Below, piece by piece: positions 63,878 through 64,000 of a stretch of DNA of 64,000 nucleotides. The translations under genes were made by a program, and so were the position numbers. Origin of the DNA: Lachnospiraceae bacterium (lineage in GTDB: Bacteria > Bacillota > Clostridia > Lachnospirales > Lachnospiraceae); NCBI GenBank assembly GCA_017622845.1, contig JAGAQJ010000045.1, positions 1 to 64,000 of the forward strand, given 5' to 3'. Position 1 is the first letter of the stretch. Each line of letters begins with the position of its first letter. Below the pieces are notes generated by a model that saw only the letters and a list, made by a program, of their open reading frames with translations, had not been told where the DNA came from and ran no database searches.

Positions 63878-64000
63878 ATGTTAGCAGCAAGACAAGTAGT
63901 ATCTGAGAGAGTTAATATTTTAAATAAGAAGCCGATGATCAGAAAGAACCAGTCTACAGGGGAGATGGTAGCAGGTTTTTTAGATCCTGAATCAGGAGCT
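63878..64000 (+). CDS. 5' end of an unrecognised gene (partial)
   Basis: ATG 63878 follows AAAGGGG by 7 nt; 41 codons are in the window. The start MLAARQVVSERVNILN is followed by a charged stretch KKPMIRKNQSTGEMVAG. No signal peptide. I do not recognise the family. The long folded leader and clean start suggest a regulated, well-expressed gene. Confidence 0.7.
   Translation, partial: MLAARQVVSERVNILNKKPMIRKNQSTGEMVAGFLDPESGA

Overview
The window looks like part of the chromosome of a motile, Gram-positive, gut-type Clostridia, most likely a Lachnospiraceae member. This rests on strong GGAGG ribosome-binding sites, a sigma-D-like promoter before a chemotaxis receptor, a CotF-type coat/ferritin-like protein, a FliB-type flagellin methylase, HD-GYP c-di-GMP proteins, MalF/MalG-type sugar importers with a lipoprotein binding protein, and BspA-like and Ig-like surface proteins. 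I could not assign a genus. I saw no rRNA, tRNA or CRISPR array.

Layout. 1-3.7 kb: chemotaxis receptor, coat-F-like protein, AI-2E permease. 3.9-8.1 kb: an AT-richer redox cluster (LysR, flavodoxin, Fe-S aldo/keto reductase, flavodoxin remnant, SDR) ending in debris of a phage/conjugative replication gene. 8.3-21.8 kb: a LacI-controlled glycan-use locus (LacI, two permeases, binding lipoprotein, GH35, GH2, GH88-type unsaturated glucuronyl hydrolase, DUF2264). LacI-type operators before lacI, before the transporter and before GH88 tie it together. 21.8-28.9 kb: FliB, a TetR-controlled heterodimeric ABC exporter, and enolase. The same inverted repeat lies before the exporter and before enolase. 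29.2-34.9 kb: an HD-GYP protein with a C-terminal receiver domain, then GntR, a GntP permease and an IlvD/Edd dehydratase, a sugar-acid catabolic set that could receive products of the glycan locus. 35.4-37.1 kb: DbpA-like RNA helicase with a folded leader. 37.2-46.7 kb: membrane Ser/Thr kinase, 96-aa membrane protein and a 2446-aa Ig-like surface protein in one operon. 47.4-53.9 kb: SGNH esterase plus FMN reductase, then a VWA/MoxR-ATPase/LRR set. 54-58.1 kb: AT-rich resistance-type block (metal P-type ATPase with CsoR-like operators, a 27-aa membrane ORF, frameshifted MATE, isochorismatase). 58.3-62.9 kb: HAD hydrolase, membrane-anchored trigger-factor-like PPIase, hypothetical protein, lipoprotein, and an HD-GYP protein with a broken HD motif. 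63-64 kb: repeats, paired DnaA boxes, a long structured leader and the start of an unrecognised gene.

The most unusual structure is a family of palindromic intergenic elements, about 12-15 full, mini or decayed copies in 64 kb. They are bounded by GTAACAGTTCAG / CTGAACTGTTAC-type ends and often start on a stop codon. They come in at least four cargo types. Stem arms differ between copies yet stay complementary, i.e. they covary. I find no transposase with them.
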